NCBI RefSeq assembly: GCF_015207665.1
Contig: NZ_JADEWL010000040.1
Coordinates: forward strand, 1-49,406
Reading direction: 5' to 3'
DNA: 49,406 nt
From: Plectonema cf. radiosum LEGE 06105
GTDB taxonomy: Bacteria; Cyanobacteriota; Cyanobacteriia; Cyanobacteriales; Nostocaceae
Part shown: positions 17,743 to 25,215 of the stretch, piece by piece
Layout: every line of letters starts with the position of its first letter
Numbering within the stretch: position 1 is the stretch's first letter
Made by a program: the position numbers and the translations under genes
The notes under the pieces: generated by a model
What the model was told of the DNA's origin: nothing
Database searches by the model: none
What the model saw: the letters and a program-made list of their open reading frames with translations, nothing else

Positions 17743-18222
17743 ATGACAAGGCTTAAACTTAGTCCTAGGAATTGGGCATCGATCAAAACATCAACGCTCA
17801 AAGCTCGAAAATTTCCAGGCAATAGTAATAAGTTTCAGCCAATTAATCCTGTAGCTTTTAGGCTTAATACTCCAGTATGTGTAGCTTTGATTGAAAACCG
17901 GACAGCTAACTACAATTGGTGGTTAGCTGGATGGTGCCAAGCTTATTTTTACAGCGGGGCTTTTGTTAATAGGCAATTAACTTCAGTTGGAGAATGGAAG
18001 ATTGGTTTATCCCGTCCGGTGTTATTGGATTTCCGTAAATATCAAGCTGAAACTTATGCACTTGAATTTACTTTTGCTAAGTGGCATAGAGACATTAAAT
18101 TGCAGGTCTGGAAATACACTGGAGACTTAACAGATGCTGTTGATGTTGACTTACAAAAAGTTATTGCAGACTTAGCAAGACTTGAAAAGAAAGTTGATGA
18201 TATTTCTGAATACGGGCGTTAA
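17743..18222 (+). CDS. Unknown protein, capsid-subunit candidate 1
   Basis: The 159-residue product is basic and aromatic-rich in the first 115 residues, with a pattern of short strands (NYNWWLAGWCQAYFY, RPVLLDF, ALEFTFAKW). It ends in a short coiled-coil helix (DLQKVIADLARLEKKVDDI). The start directly abuts the previous stop. Length and beta-rich pattern would be compatible with a single jelly-roll subunit, as in viruses with two small major capsid proteins, but that is only a structural guess from composition. Confidence 0.65.
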   Translation: MTRLKLSPRNWASIKTSTLKARKFPGNSNKFQPINPVAFRLNTPVCVALIENRTANYNWWLAGWCQAYFYSGAFVNRQLTSVGEWKIGLSRPVLLDFRKYQAETYALEFTFAKWHRDIKLQVWKYTGDLTDAVDVDLQKVIADLARLEKKVDDISEYGR

Positions 18223-18224
18223 AA

Positions 18225-18932
18225 ATGCCTTGGGAAAAGCTAGGAATTTTTTATATAACAAACAATTGGACTTTAACTAAACCAGTTGAAGCTGAGCTTT
18301 TTAGAATCAAACATTTTAAGATACTTCAATCAAATAAATACTATTTAAAAGGAGCAATAGCACAAGCCTTTAAAGATAGCTTTGGTATTACGACTTTTGA
18401 TAACAAAAGGTTTGGGTATCGCGACGATTCAGAAATATTTCAGTTCTATTTTCCTGTTGGTTTAGGCGAGCATAGCTTGGCTTTTAAGCGTTTGGATGAA
18501 TCAAGGGTAACTTGGCGTATTGAAGTAGAATTTTTCTACAGCGAGAACGCACAGGACGATTATCTCAACTATATACAATCTCGTTTTGGCAATATAAATT
18601 TAGAAGGAATAATTATGGCTTTATACCCACGTTTATACAGCGGTTCATTAGTCCCTATCTCTGGGGAAGTAAAACTTTTAAAAGATAAGCCAGTAAAGCT
18701 TTTAAGCGCAAATATTGGAAGACAGAAGTTAGTTGTAAGGACTACTGGACAAGCGGTAATACTGGCAACTGCTTTTAACGAAACTCTTCAGCCTGTTGTT
18801 ACTTTAGAAAAAATTCCGGCTAACTACAACAGTGAATTACCTCAAAGCAATGTAGGTATTTATCAAGGAGAAGTTTGGGCTATAGCTTCAGAAGAAACCA
18901 ATATTAGCTTTACTGAGTTTTCTGCTAAATAG
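18225..18932 (+). CDS. Unknown beta-rich protein, capsid-subunit candidate 2
   Basis: The 235-residue protein starts 2 bp after the previous gene. It shows alternating hydrophobic and polar residues throughout (FYITNNWTLTK, QFYFPVGLG, TWRIEVEFFY, KLVVRTTGQAVILATAF), so mainly beta-strand. It has no signal peptide, no membrane segment and no enzyme motif. With the preceding 159-residue protein it forms a tight pair, reminiscent in size of the two-capsid-protein arrangement of some tailless viruses. The assignment is a hypothesis; a tail- or adhesin-like beta protein is an alternative. Confidence 0.65.
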   Translation: MPWEKLGIFYITNNWTLTKPVEAELFRIKHFKILQSNKYYLKGAIAQAFKDSFGITTFDNKRFGYRDDSEIFQFYFPVGLGEHSLAFKRLDESRVTWRIEVEFFYSENAQDDYLNYIQSRFGNINLEGIIMALYPRLYSGSLVPISGEVKLLKDKPVKLLSANIGRQKLVVRTTGQAVILATAFNETLQPVVTLEKIPANYNSELPQSNVGIYQGEVWAIASEETNISFTEFSAK

Positions 18933-18962
18933 TTGTTTAAAATCAACTGTTAATAATTTGAA

Positions 18963-19238
18963 ATGAACAACATAAAAGACTTGATTGCAGTTGGTAGCCT
19001 GGTACTGACTTTAGCTAGTACTCTAGCTGCAATCGCTTTTTGGTATGCAAATACCGAAAAACGTAGGTATGGATTAGAAAGAGACTTTAGCCATTTAAAG
19101 CGTAATTACGACCAGATACAACATTCCCTGAATACAATTCTTTCAGAAATAGACCATAGGTTTGATGTCACGGAAAGAGACATCTTAGAGATAAAATCAA
19201 CCCTTAATATCAAAGCCAAGTTTAAAAAAGAGGACTAA
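18963..19238 (+). CDS. Small membrane-anchored coiled-coil protein
   Basis: A hydrophobic segment at about residues 6-28 is followed by KRR and then a charged helical region with heptad character to the C-terminus. This topology, one N-terminal anchor with a cytoplasmic helical tail, is seen in spanin- or holin-accessory-like proteins and in many other small membrane proteins. It lies between the putative structural pair and the lysis-type genes, 4 bp before the next small gene. Confidence 0.65.
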   Translation: MNNIKDLIAVGSLVLTLASTLAAIAFWYANTEKRRYGLERDFSHLKRNYDQIQHSLNTILSEIDHRFDVTERDILEIKSTLNIKAKFKKED

Positions 19239-19242
19239 TAAT

Positions 19243-19410
19243 ATGTTCCCAGAACTTCAGAAGTTAAGTGTTAGAAGTTTGGTTGTTTTGTCTTTGGTTT
19301 TGGGCGGAGTCGGGTTAGCTGTAATTGATAAGAACTTCCGTCCGAAATTTGGTGAGATAGTTTCTTTTGGCTTGGGCGGATACTTTGGGCAACTCAACCC
19401 GCGACAGTAA
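19243..19410 (+). CDS. Very small membrane protein, holin-like candidate
   Basis: This 55-residue reading frame starts 4 bp after the preceding stop. It encodes one hydrophobic helix (about residues 10-28, rich in Leu, Val and Gly), a short charged turn (DKNFRPKFG), then a second weak hydrophobic stretch ending in NPRQ. A small one- or two-helix membrane protein just upstream of an amidase is the classical holin position. No sequence family is claimed. Confidence 0.6.
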   Translation: MFPELQKLSVRSLVVLSLVLGGVGLAVIDKNFRPKFGEIVSFGLGGYFGQLNPRQ

Positions 19411-19597
19411 GCACCCATTGGAGTAAGCAGAACAAGACCGCGAGCCAAACAATACTGGAAAGCATCACTCCTCCCCACGGATAACCAAAAATGTCGTCAT
19501 ACATATCTATTAAGGTGATCATCCTTTGAAATAAATATTCGAGTAATTGCCTTAACCAGTTTTCATAATCTTCGAGTTTTTTAATCAGTTTTCTCAT
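19394..19597 (-). CDS. Possible small membrane protein on the opposite strand
   Basis: A 67-residue frame with an amphipathic basic N-terminus and a strong hydrophobic C-terminal helix (VMLSSIVWLAVLFCLLQWVLTV) occupies the gap between the holin-like gene and the amidase, on the minus strand. It overlaps the holin-like gene by 17 bp. No clear ribosome-binding site is seen, so it may be spurious. If real, it would be a second lysis- or membrane-related peptide. Confidence 0.35.
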   Translation of the reverse strand: MRKLIKKLEDYENWLRQLLEYLFQRMITLIDMYDDIFGYPWGGVMLSSIVWLAVLFCLLQWVLTVAG

Positions 19598-19631
19598 TTA
19601 ACAAATTAATTCAACAACAAAAGGATAACCT

Positions 19632-20135
19632 ATGAAATTTGCAATTGACCTCGGTCATAACGTCTCATGTGACGGTGGTGCTGTTGGCATCAGAACTGAA
19701 AATTCTTTAATTATGGCTGTTGGAGAGAATGTCATTTACCGACTGCGAAAATCCGGGCATGATGTTGTGGAATGTAAACCAAGTCATGCAACTTCTGTCG
19801 GTGATTCTCTTAGACGAAGAGTTGCAGCAGCGAACGCTTCTAGAGCAGATGTCTTTTGCAGTATACACTTCAACGCTTTTAACCGAAAAGCTTACGGTAC
19901 CGAAGTCTTTGCAGTCAGTGCTACTGGGAAAGCAATCGCCAAGCGCGTCGTTACTCAAATTGCTGCTCTTGGGCATTACAACCGGGGTGTAAAGGATGGT
20001 GGTAGGCTGTATGTAGTGAAAAATACATCAATGCCTGCGATTTTAGTCGAATGCTGTTTTTGCGATAGCGCGAAAGATATGCAGCTATTTAACGCCGATA
20101 AGATGGCTGCTGCAATTGTCGCTGGACTTGTTTAG
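19632..20135 (+). CDS. N-acetylmuramoyl-L-alanine amidase (Amidase_3), endolysin
   Basis: The 167-residue protein is a bare Amidase_3 catalytic domain. The zinc ligands are seen as His9 (DLGHN), Glu23 and His79 (CSIHFNAF), and the catalytic glutamate is Glu140 (ILVECCF). It cleaves the bond between muramic acid and L-alanine in peptidoglycan. It has no signal peptide and no cell-wall-binding domain, so it would need a holin or a virion position to reach the wall. An AAAAGGA ribosome-binding site lies upstream. It ends the late-type plus-strand module, as lysins commonly do, and is followed by a strong hairpin terminator. Confidence 0.92.
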   Translation: MKFAIDLGHNVSCDGGAVGIRTENSLIMAVGENVIYRLRKSGHDVVECKPSHATSVGDSLRRRVAAANASRADVFCSIHFNAFNRKAYGTEVFAVSATGKAIAKRVVTQIAALGHYNRGVKDGGRLYVVKNTSMPAILVECCFCDSAKDMQLFNADKMAAAIVAGLV

Positions 20136-20211
20136 CATATTTAAGACAAATTATTACAATAGCCACTAAGTAAATCAACGGCTATTATGAGTATCAACAC
20201 CATTTGCTTCT

Positions 20212-20241
20212 CGCGATTTCCTTTAAAGGTGATCGCGTTTT
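20212..20241 (+). terminator. Terminator between convergent modules
   Basis: CGCGAT pairs with ATCGCG around an inner CCTTTAAAGG palindrome and is followed by TTTTAGTTT. It lies between the amidase (plus) and the zinc-ribbon gene (minus). A second inverted repeat, AATAGCC/GGCTATT at 20158-20186, lies just upstream. Confidence 0.75.
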
Positions 20242-20479
20242 AGTTTAAGTTTTTACTTGGGCAATCAATACATTTTGGATAGGTAGGCATACTGTTAGTG
20301 CAGCTACCTTGATCGTGAAAAGGACAAAGCGCTGTTGCTAATTCAAGATAATCTGGGTCATCTTCATCGTATGCCCAAACTTCACCACACTCTGAGCAAC
20401 TATAAAATCCAAAATCTGGGCAGAAGTCCAATAACACATTACACTTGTCACATAGCTCTAACTTTTGATTTTCTAGCAT
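20240..20479 (-). CDS. Small zinc-ribbon protein
   Basis: From the ATG at 20479 the protein has 79 residues with CDKC, CSEC, and further Cys/His pairs (CPFHDQGSC and CIDC), enough for two zinc sites. GGAG is found upstream of this start; a TTG further upstream at 20494 is less likely. The protein is small and acidic. Zinc-ribbon proteins of this size in mobile elements are often transcription or replication accessory factors; the role here is unknown. It is the last gene of the minus-strand module. Confidence 0.7.
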   Translation of the reverse strand: MLENQKLELCDKCNVLLDFCPDFGFYSCSECGEVWAYDEDDPDYLELATALCPFHDQGSCTNSMPTYPKCIDCPSKNLN

Positions 20480-20516
20480 GGGGGCTATCTCCAATTAATG
20501 TTAATTACTCAAAGTC

Positions 20517-20622
20517 GTAACGTCGTAACGTAACAAGAGAATTGTGTTCCAATTGGTTGTAACAGCACGGTGTTACAGGGGTTACAGCGTCTTGTTACAG
20601 TTACAGTTACAAACTCTGTTAC
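20517..20622. repeat. Cluster of ten GTTAC/GTAAC pentamers at the 3' end of the translocase gene
   Basis: GTAAC occurs at 20517, 20525, 20530 and 20559 and GTTAC at 20572, 20581, 20594, 20600, 20606 and 20618, the last overlapping the translocase stop codon. The two orientations meet at an inverted repeat (TGTAACA, 6-nt spacer, TGTTACA) at 20558-20577. Such a density in about 105 bp is far above chance and suggests a protein-binding locus. Confidence 0.85.
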
Positions 20623-22151
20623 AGAAGCCGTATTCCTAAATCATCCTCAGATATCTCTATTTTTGCGATTTCCAATAATTCTGTATAAGTGTCGTTTAAC
20701 TCTCGTTCGTCATTTAATAAACCTAGCCTACTAAGCATCATAGTAAAAGAATTATCACGCTTGTTCTCTCCCGAAGTTTTGTAATAAAACCAGTCACGGC
20801 TATTTCTTTTTACTAACCAGGTTAGAATTTTTTCAGCTTTTTCTGACAACTCAACGCCCAAATTATCAGGTTGAATAGCTGTATATTGTTTCACGTTATC
20901 CGTGGTTTTATCTCCAATAAACTGGTTACTATCCCGGTCAAAATCCGAATAATTCTGAAGTTTAGTCATTGCGTACCATTGAGTAGTTCCACCGAAGTAA
21001 ATAGCTCTATTTACTTCTGACTGATTAATTAACTCGGTTATTTTTTCAATATCAAAACTCTTGAATATTCGCGCTTGCTTCCAATCGGCTATCACACCTA
21101 AATTACTTTGATGTACTAACGCGATTTTTGTTAGTTGAGACAGCGCTGTAAGGTCGGTTCCATTGCCACCAGCGTAAGGAGATTGGGCGCAGAACCAAAT
21201 ATTTTTCCCCGTACTATCTCCACTTGAAGTAATACCCACAACACGGTCATTGAGTAAATTCGAGACCTTGGCGGTTTTCAGTTTTGCCCCAATAATTGTC
21301 CCTTCATCAACAACTAGTAGCGCTCCAAGATGCTCAGCGACAAATGAATCGTAATCATTCAGCGCGGCTTCAATAAACTCAGCGACAGCGGAAGCGCTCG
21401 CTGCATCACAATCTAGTTTCCACTCGACTGCTACCACATCTTTAAAGTAACCGTATTCTTTGGGGTCATCTTTCCCGTTGATCAAAAATACTTTTTTATC
21501 CCGTCGGTGACGCTGCAACGAACGCAATAGGTTGGACAATAACATTCCTTTCCCGCTACGACCCAAGCCAATAATAAAAAGATTGGGGATTCGATCACGA
21601 ATAATCTGCTCAATATCAAAATCTCGATCACGTTCCTCCCATTTTTCGATTTGAGTAGTTTGGGGAATAGGTTTAGATGCGTCAATAATTCCGGCGGGAG
21701 TTTTCTCGCGCTCCTCAGATTGAGTCAAAACTGCTTGTTCTTTCTGTGGTGCAAGTCGCTTGTTACAAGTCCTTAGCCAGTTTTCAGCAAATGGGGATAA
21801 CTCAACTCCCGCGCTTTGGGCGAAAACTAATTCCTCAATTACTGGTTTTTCGCCAAACTGTTTAACGTAAGTCCTAAATTGATCTTCGTCTAGTACGAAT
21901 GCATTGCATCCACAGTCGCGAACTAATCGTAACCTTTTACCAATATTTTTCGATGCATCCCAAGCCGATTTTAGACACCATGCGGCGATTACACCCCCCA
22001 ATATTTCCACACCAAAAGCTACACCAGCACCACCAAATAGTACTCCAGCAATAATCTTTGCACTCATACCCGTATTCGATGCTTTGGATTCTGCAATTAA
22101 TTCCCATGTTGAAATATCCCGGAAGTCGCCTTCCGGATCAAAGTTTGTCAT
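20619..22151 (-). CDS. FtsK/HerA-like DNA translocase or packaging ATPase
   Basis: The 510-residue protein has a hydrophobic hairpin near the N-terminus (about 33-60), then a P-loop domain with Walker A GLGRSGKG (about 195-202, Lys201), Walker B LLVVDEG (Asp282-Glu283), and a WFCAQSP segment in the position of the glutamine sensor of the FtsK/HerA clan. The last 80 residues look like a winged-helix DNA-binding domain, comparable in position to FtsK-gamma or the DNA-recognition domain of TraB. Members pump double-stranded DNA in cell division, conjugation of actinomycete elements or packaging of tailless viruses. It is in one minus-strand cluster with two membrane proteins. No relaxase is present, so a relaxase-dependent coupling protein is unlikely. 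Confidence 0.8.
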   Translation of the reverse strand: MTNFDPEGDFRDISTWELIAESKASNTGMSAKIIAGVLFGGAGVAFGVEILGGVIAAWCLKSAWDASKNIGKRLRLVRDCGCNAFVLDEDQFRTYVKQFGEKPVIEELVFAQSAGVELSPFAENWLRTCNKRLAPQKEQAVLTQSEEREKTPAGIIDASKPIPQTTQIEKWEERDRDFDIEQIIRDRIPNLFIIGLGRSGKGMLLSNLLRSLQRHRRDKKVFLINGKDDPKEYGYFKDVVAVEWKLDCDAASASAVAEFIEAALNDYDSFVAEHLGALLVVDEGTIIGAKLKTAKVSNLLNDRVVGITSSGDSTGKNIWFCAQSPYAGGNGTDLTALSQLTKIALVHQSNLGVIADWKQARIFKSFDIEKITELINQSEVNRAIYFGGTTQWYAMTKLQNYSDFDRDSNQFIGDKTTDNVKQYTAIQPDNLGVELSEKAEKILTWLVKRNSRDWFYYKTSGENKRDNSFTMMLSRLGLLNDERELNDTYTELLEIAKIEISEDDLGIRLL

Positions 22152-22209
22152 GATTGTTGTGTAGTTAAAAGTCTCTAGAAGCGGGTTGAGTCACACCCAA
22201 CCCGTCTTT

Positions 22210-22908
22210 TTAGTCGTTTAAATCGCGAATAATTTGCACAATTATCCTGCGTAACTTTAAGAGGAATTGAACCGCGCCAACGGTTGTTACAGCTCGCAGA
22301 ATATTTCCCCAATCGATTTGTGAAAACTGCTGATATTGAATTACCTCAAGCAACTTCCAAACATCACCACCACCTTGAACGGGAGGGAATACCGTCAAGC
22401 AAGCGAAAAAGTCTATGACGTAAACGCATACTCCTAAGACAATTAGGAACCGCAAGACTTCAGTACTGAGACTATTGCGTATTTTTTTAGCAAGTTTGAC
22501 TTCCCACGAATCGCGTTCTGAGTCTGTATAAGGACTCTTACCTGCTTTTTGAATGTTCTTATCTAGGAATCGTTCGTGACTTAGTAATTCCATAGGGATT
22601 ATTTCCAATATTTGGATAAACGCCCAAAGCAAGAAACCAAGCCCAAAATTCACGAACCTTAGAAGAAAACCAAAGATTGCACCTATTACCCAGATACCTA
22701 AAATAAATTCGGTAATCTCCGAATAACTAACGCCCGACAAATAGCGTGAGGCTATGATTTCATAAGGTTTGACGTTGGTTAAGATGATTGAGAGGATAAT
22801 TCCTGTGATTACCCAAATCAGGATATTTAATGCCAACGGTGCTTTTTGTTTCGCCTCACGATAAAAATTTTGACCGCGAGGCGCTGCGTCTCTATATTTC
22901 TCAGTCAT
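22210..22908 (-). CDS. Polytopic membrane protein linked to the translocase
   Basis: The 232-residue protein has about four or five hydrophobic segments (near residues 25-44, 60-100, 158-178 and 198-215). It starts inside the end of the upstream gene (8-bp overlap) and precedes the FtsK-like gene by 58 bp. Polytopic proteins next to FtsK/TraB translocases could form or regulate the membrane pore for DNA passage; in a virus they could be membrane components of the particle. No known family is recognised. Confidence 0.65.
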   Translation of the reverse strand: MTEKYRDAAPRGQNFYREAKQKAPLALNILIWVITGIILSIILTNVKPYEIIASRYLSGVSYSEITEFILGIWVIGAIFGFLLRFVNFGLGFLLWAFIQILEIIPMELLSHERFLDKNIQKAGKSPYTDSERDSWEVKLAKKIRNSLSTEVLRFLIVLGVCVYVIDFFACLTVFPPVQGGGDVWKLLEVIQYQQFSQIDWGNILRAVTTVGAVQFLLKLRRIIVQIIRDLND

Positions 22909-23416
22909 TGCTAATCACTGGTTGGGTGTACTGCGAGCCGCGAAACCGCGATAAACGCGATTGGATTAAATCGCGATCGCCCGTAAATGCCAAATAAGCG
23001 ATCGAACCATCGCGAGCAATAACACCTGTATTCCCGTGGGCATCACAAATAATGGTGCCTGTGGGGAGATGTTCGCCACTGATTTTATCCTTGGGTTTAT
23101 CCCCTTCCTTGATTCCGGTAAAATAGTGGGTGCCATTTTGGTACTGATTACCAACGACGGGAAGACATGACTCGTATCTTTTATTCGCTACCGATGCTTG
23201 GCGTTGTTCGTAACTGAGTTGACGCTCTAACTTTTCTGCTACGTCTTCCCGTTGTTTGATTTCAGAACGTATCAGATCAATTCTGGCTTGGTGTTTTTGC
23301 AGCGAGGGAATGCTCAACGCTAGAGCTGCTGCAATTAATCCACCAAACATAAGATTTGTGGGTTTGATTCCGACCTCAAGCAATAAATTGCGAAGTCGCC
23401 TATATTGTGATTCCAT
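22901..23416 (-). CDS. Single-pass membrane protein with periplasmic domain
   Basis: The 171-residue product has one hydrophobic segment at about residues 20-38, a coiled coil (about 45-75), then a compact domain with a pair of cysteines (ESCLPVV and TIICDAHG), which may form a disulfide outside the cytoplasm. It overlaps the next membrane gene by 8 bp, so the two are coupled. A GTG- or FtsK-associated envelope factor is plausible; no family is recognised. Confidence 0.65.
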   Translation of the reverse strand: MESQYRRLRNLLLEVGIKPTNLMFGGLIAAALALSIPSLQKHQARIDLIRSEIKQREDVAEKLERQLSYEQRQASVANKRYESCLPVVGNQYQNGTHYFTGIKEGDKPKDKISGEHLPTGTIICDAHGNTGVIARDGSIAYLAFTGDRDLIQSRLSRFRGSQYTQPVISND

Positions 23417-23466
23417 ATAAATTGCTGTAGGTGCAACCGCTTTCGTGAGCTTAGCGGTTGCGTTTT

Positions 23467-23742
23467 TCAGAAAGTGTCGATGATTCCGGCAATACGGCGT
23501 ATTACGGGGTCATCTTCTACATGATTTGGCTTTTCTGGATGATTAATGGTTGGAATGTTGAACTGTTCAAGCCGTTTTGGCGGTTCAAATGCGGCAACTT
23601 GCCACGAATGCCTCAAGTGGGTACCGTAGCGAGTCAACATTAAGCCAAAAAGACTAGCAAGGTTGCAGCATCCCGTAACTTTGCACAAATCATCAGCCAA
23701 AGCTTGGACTTCGGGAGATAAAGTTATTCGGGATTGACCCAC
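23467..23742 (-). CDS. Putative ribbon-helix-helix DNA-binding protein
   Basis: The N-terminal 45 residues (SRITLSPEVQALADDLCK ... NLASLFGLMLTRYG) fit the strand-helix-helix pattern of ribbon-helix-helix proteins. The C-terminal half is proline-rich and probably disordered. The GTG start overlaps the TAG stop of the upstream gene. RHH proteins on mobile elements commonly regulate partition, transfer or lysogeny genes, so it may control the translocase module; the palindromes in this element are candidate targets. Confidence 0.55.
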   Translation of the reverse strand: MGQSRITLSPEVQALADDLCKVTGCCNLASLFGLMLTRYGTHLRHSWQVAAFEPPKRLEQFNIPTINHPEKPNHVEDDPVIRRIAGIIDTF

Positions 23743-24017
23743 TACATACTCCTGATTTGAGCGATTAAGGCTTCCAGCAAACCCTCTTGATCGTGAGACT
23801 TGAGCGAGCCGGATACGTGTATTGCCAAAACATATATTTCATCCCGAATTATTCCAGGTGCAAGCTCTCCAAGGTCTTTAGCGATATTGGAGACAAGAAA
23901 TAGTTTTTCTTTTAATGAAATTTCCTCTAAGCGCTGTCCGTACTTGTCCACCATTCCGTCAAGTAATCCACTTTCTCCGCGATCAAGATTGGTATAGTAC
24001 CTGATTGGTTTGTTCAT
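23742..24017 (-). CDS. Small unknown helical protein
   Basis: A 91-residue, acidic, mainly helical protein with no motif I recognise. It is the first gene of the minus-strand translocase module and its stop overlaps the next start by one base, so it is translationally coupled to the RHH-like protein. An antitoxin-like or accessory regulator partnership is possible but not supported by any specific feature. Confidence 0.6.
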   Translation of the reverse strand: MNKPIRYYTNLDRGESGLLDGMVDKYGQRLEEISLKEKLFLVSNIAKDLGELAPGIIRDEIYVLAIHVSGSLKSHDQEGLLEALIAQIRSM

Positions 24018-24057
24018 TGGTAAAATGTGAGTAGATAGATTAACTAATTGAAGTTGA

Positions 24058-24084
24058 AGGACTGTTGACAGTCCTATTTTTTTT
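24058..24084 (+). terminator. Rho-independent terminator, plus strand
   Basis: AGGACTG and CAGTCCT form a perfect 7-bp stem with a TTGA loop, followed one base later by eight T. It points rightward although both neighbouring genes are on the minus strand. Confidence 0.8.
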
Positions 24085-24156
24085 AGCCTTACCCCACGAC
24101 GCGACGATTTACGGGTTATAACTGGATGGCTATGATTACAAATTCATCTGGGTTTT

Positions 24157-24185
24157 GGGGAGTTGCGAGTACTCCCCCATTTTTT
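24157..24185 (+). terminator. Second rho-independent terminator, plus strand
   Basis: GGGGAGT and ACTCCCC form a perfect 7-bp stem around a 7-nt loop, followed by CATTTTTTT. Like the hairpin 100 bp before it, it acts only on rightward transcripts, for which no gene is known here. Confidence 0.8.
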
Positions 24186-24269
24186 AGGTACTAACCTCAG
24201 AAGGACGGGCTACCGCTTACACTGCGAAATAGCCGTTACTCGGTCACTTGTGGGTGTTCGCTATAAGCA

Positions 24270-24524
24270 TTAATCTATTTCGTTCTCAACGAGCGGAGTA
24301 CTCATAACTTCCGGCAACTCATCAAATTTCTTCCCAATTAATAAGCAAAGTTCTGACCATTCGCGTCGGGTTAGCGAGGGCTCATCTCCTTTCTCCCAAC
24401 GTCTAATAGTCGAAACCGCTTTCTTAAGACGGTAAGCCACTTGCTCCTGAGTTAAACCAGCGTCTTCGCGTAGTTGCTTCAAAGCGGAAGGTTTCTCCTG
24501 TTGCGTTATGTCTCTTTTAGTCAT
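24270..24524 (-). CDS. XRE-family repressor of the element
   Basis: The 84-residue protein is a single helix-turn-helix_3 domain (LKQLREDAGLTQEQVAYRLK and STIRRWEKGDEPSLTRREW). It is divergent from the replication operon across a 195-bp gap that contains repeated AGCGCTC motifs, the usual layout of a lysogeny or maintenance switch in which the repressor controls its own gene and the early operon. Its short length leaves no dimerisation or peptidase domain, so control by LexA-like self-cleavage is not expected. Confidence 0.8.
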   Translation of the reverse strand: MTKRDITQQEKPSALKQLREDAGLTQEQVAYRLKKAVSTIRRWEKGDEPSLTRREWSELCLLIGKKFDELPEVMSTPLVENEID

Positions 24525-24534
24525 AATATCATAT

Positions 24535-24653
24535 AAGCGCTCATAATCAAGCGCTCTTTTAAAAGCGCTCTTTATTGAGTGGCTTCACTAAGTGAACAAT
24601 AAGCGGGCATGAGTCACCACTCCCGCTTTCTTAATATCTCAATTTGAGCGCTC
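24535..24653. promoter_or_regulatory. Operator-like repeats between repressor and early operon
   Basis: AAGCGCTC is found at 24535, 24549 and 24563, spaced exactly 14 bp, and a symmetric GAGCGCTC lies at 24646-24653. The core AGCGCT is itself palindromic, as expected for a dimeric HTH repressor. The triple site lies just upstream of the repressor start and the single site upstream of the rightward genes, so both promoters could be controlled. Confidence 0.7.
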
Positions 24654-24824
24654 ATTATGAAGGGTAGAAATACAGTGATGCGACAAAATCCGTAATTAAA
24701 CCGAAAAAAGTATAAAGAATGACAATATTACCGAGACAACAGCAAGCCAAAAAATACGAAAACCCCCCGATTACAGTAACCGGGAGGCTCTCAGACATTA
24801 GAGATAATCTACCTAATTACTCTA

Positions 24825-25190
24825 ATGAACAATTTAATTTTAGTCGTATCGCTGATGGGAATGGCACTAGCGGCTTGGATGCTGTTTCTCGCATTCCAAG
24901 AGGCTTACGGGATACCAACATTCTTGCTTTGGGACTTATCGAATATTCGCATAAAAATTCCGTGGAGCTATCACAGGAAGATAAAACCATATCGGGTCAA
25001 GCGCTCCAAACCTTCCAAACGTTCAGCTTATCGGAATTCCAGGGAATACCGCAAATTGTTGGAGCTTGTACGTTATGACCAAGCAACAGCAGATCGACTT
25101 GTTGCATATGCCAGAAACTGCAATCCCGGTAAACCGGATAAGTGGGTACTTGAAAAAGCGCTTTGGGACTTGGAGCGGGATAGGCGCTAA
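24825..25190 (+). CDS. Small membrane-anchored protein, first gene of the early operon
   Basis: The 121-residue protein has one N-terminal hydrophobic helix (about residues 3-25), a basic linker and a C-terminal helical module (YRKLLELVRYDQATADRLVAYARNCNPGKPDKWVLEKALWDLERDRR region). The C-terminal module resembles a short conserved segment seen in many cyanobacterial proteins and plasmid genes, of unknown function. An alternative frame starting at 24719 overlaps it but has poor coding character beyond its first 30 codons; this frame is preferred. Confidence 0.6.
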   Translation: MNNLILVVSLMGMALAAWMLFLAFQEAYGIPTFLLWDLSNIRIKIPWSYHRKIKPYRVKRSKPSKRSAYRNSREYRKLLELVRYDQATADRLVAYARNCNPGKPDKWVLEKALWDLERDRR

Positions 25191-25215
25191 ATTCCTTTTA
25201 CACCTACATTTGTGG

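Noticed and set aside
20619-22151. T4SS coupling protein (VirD4/TraD) call for the translocase
   Set aside because: No relaxase or T4SS gene lies in this element, and the single hydrophobic hairpin with a C-terminal winged-helix-like end fits FtsK/TraB-type translocases better. Not fully excluded.
24719-25078. 119-residue frame at the start of the early operon
   Set aside because: It overlaps the membrane-anchored 24825 gene by about 250 bp, and its second half lacks protein-like character. A short real leader peptide at 24719 cannot be excluded.
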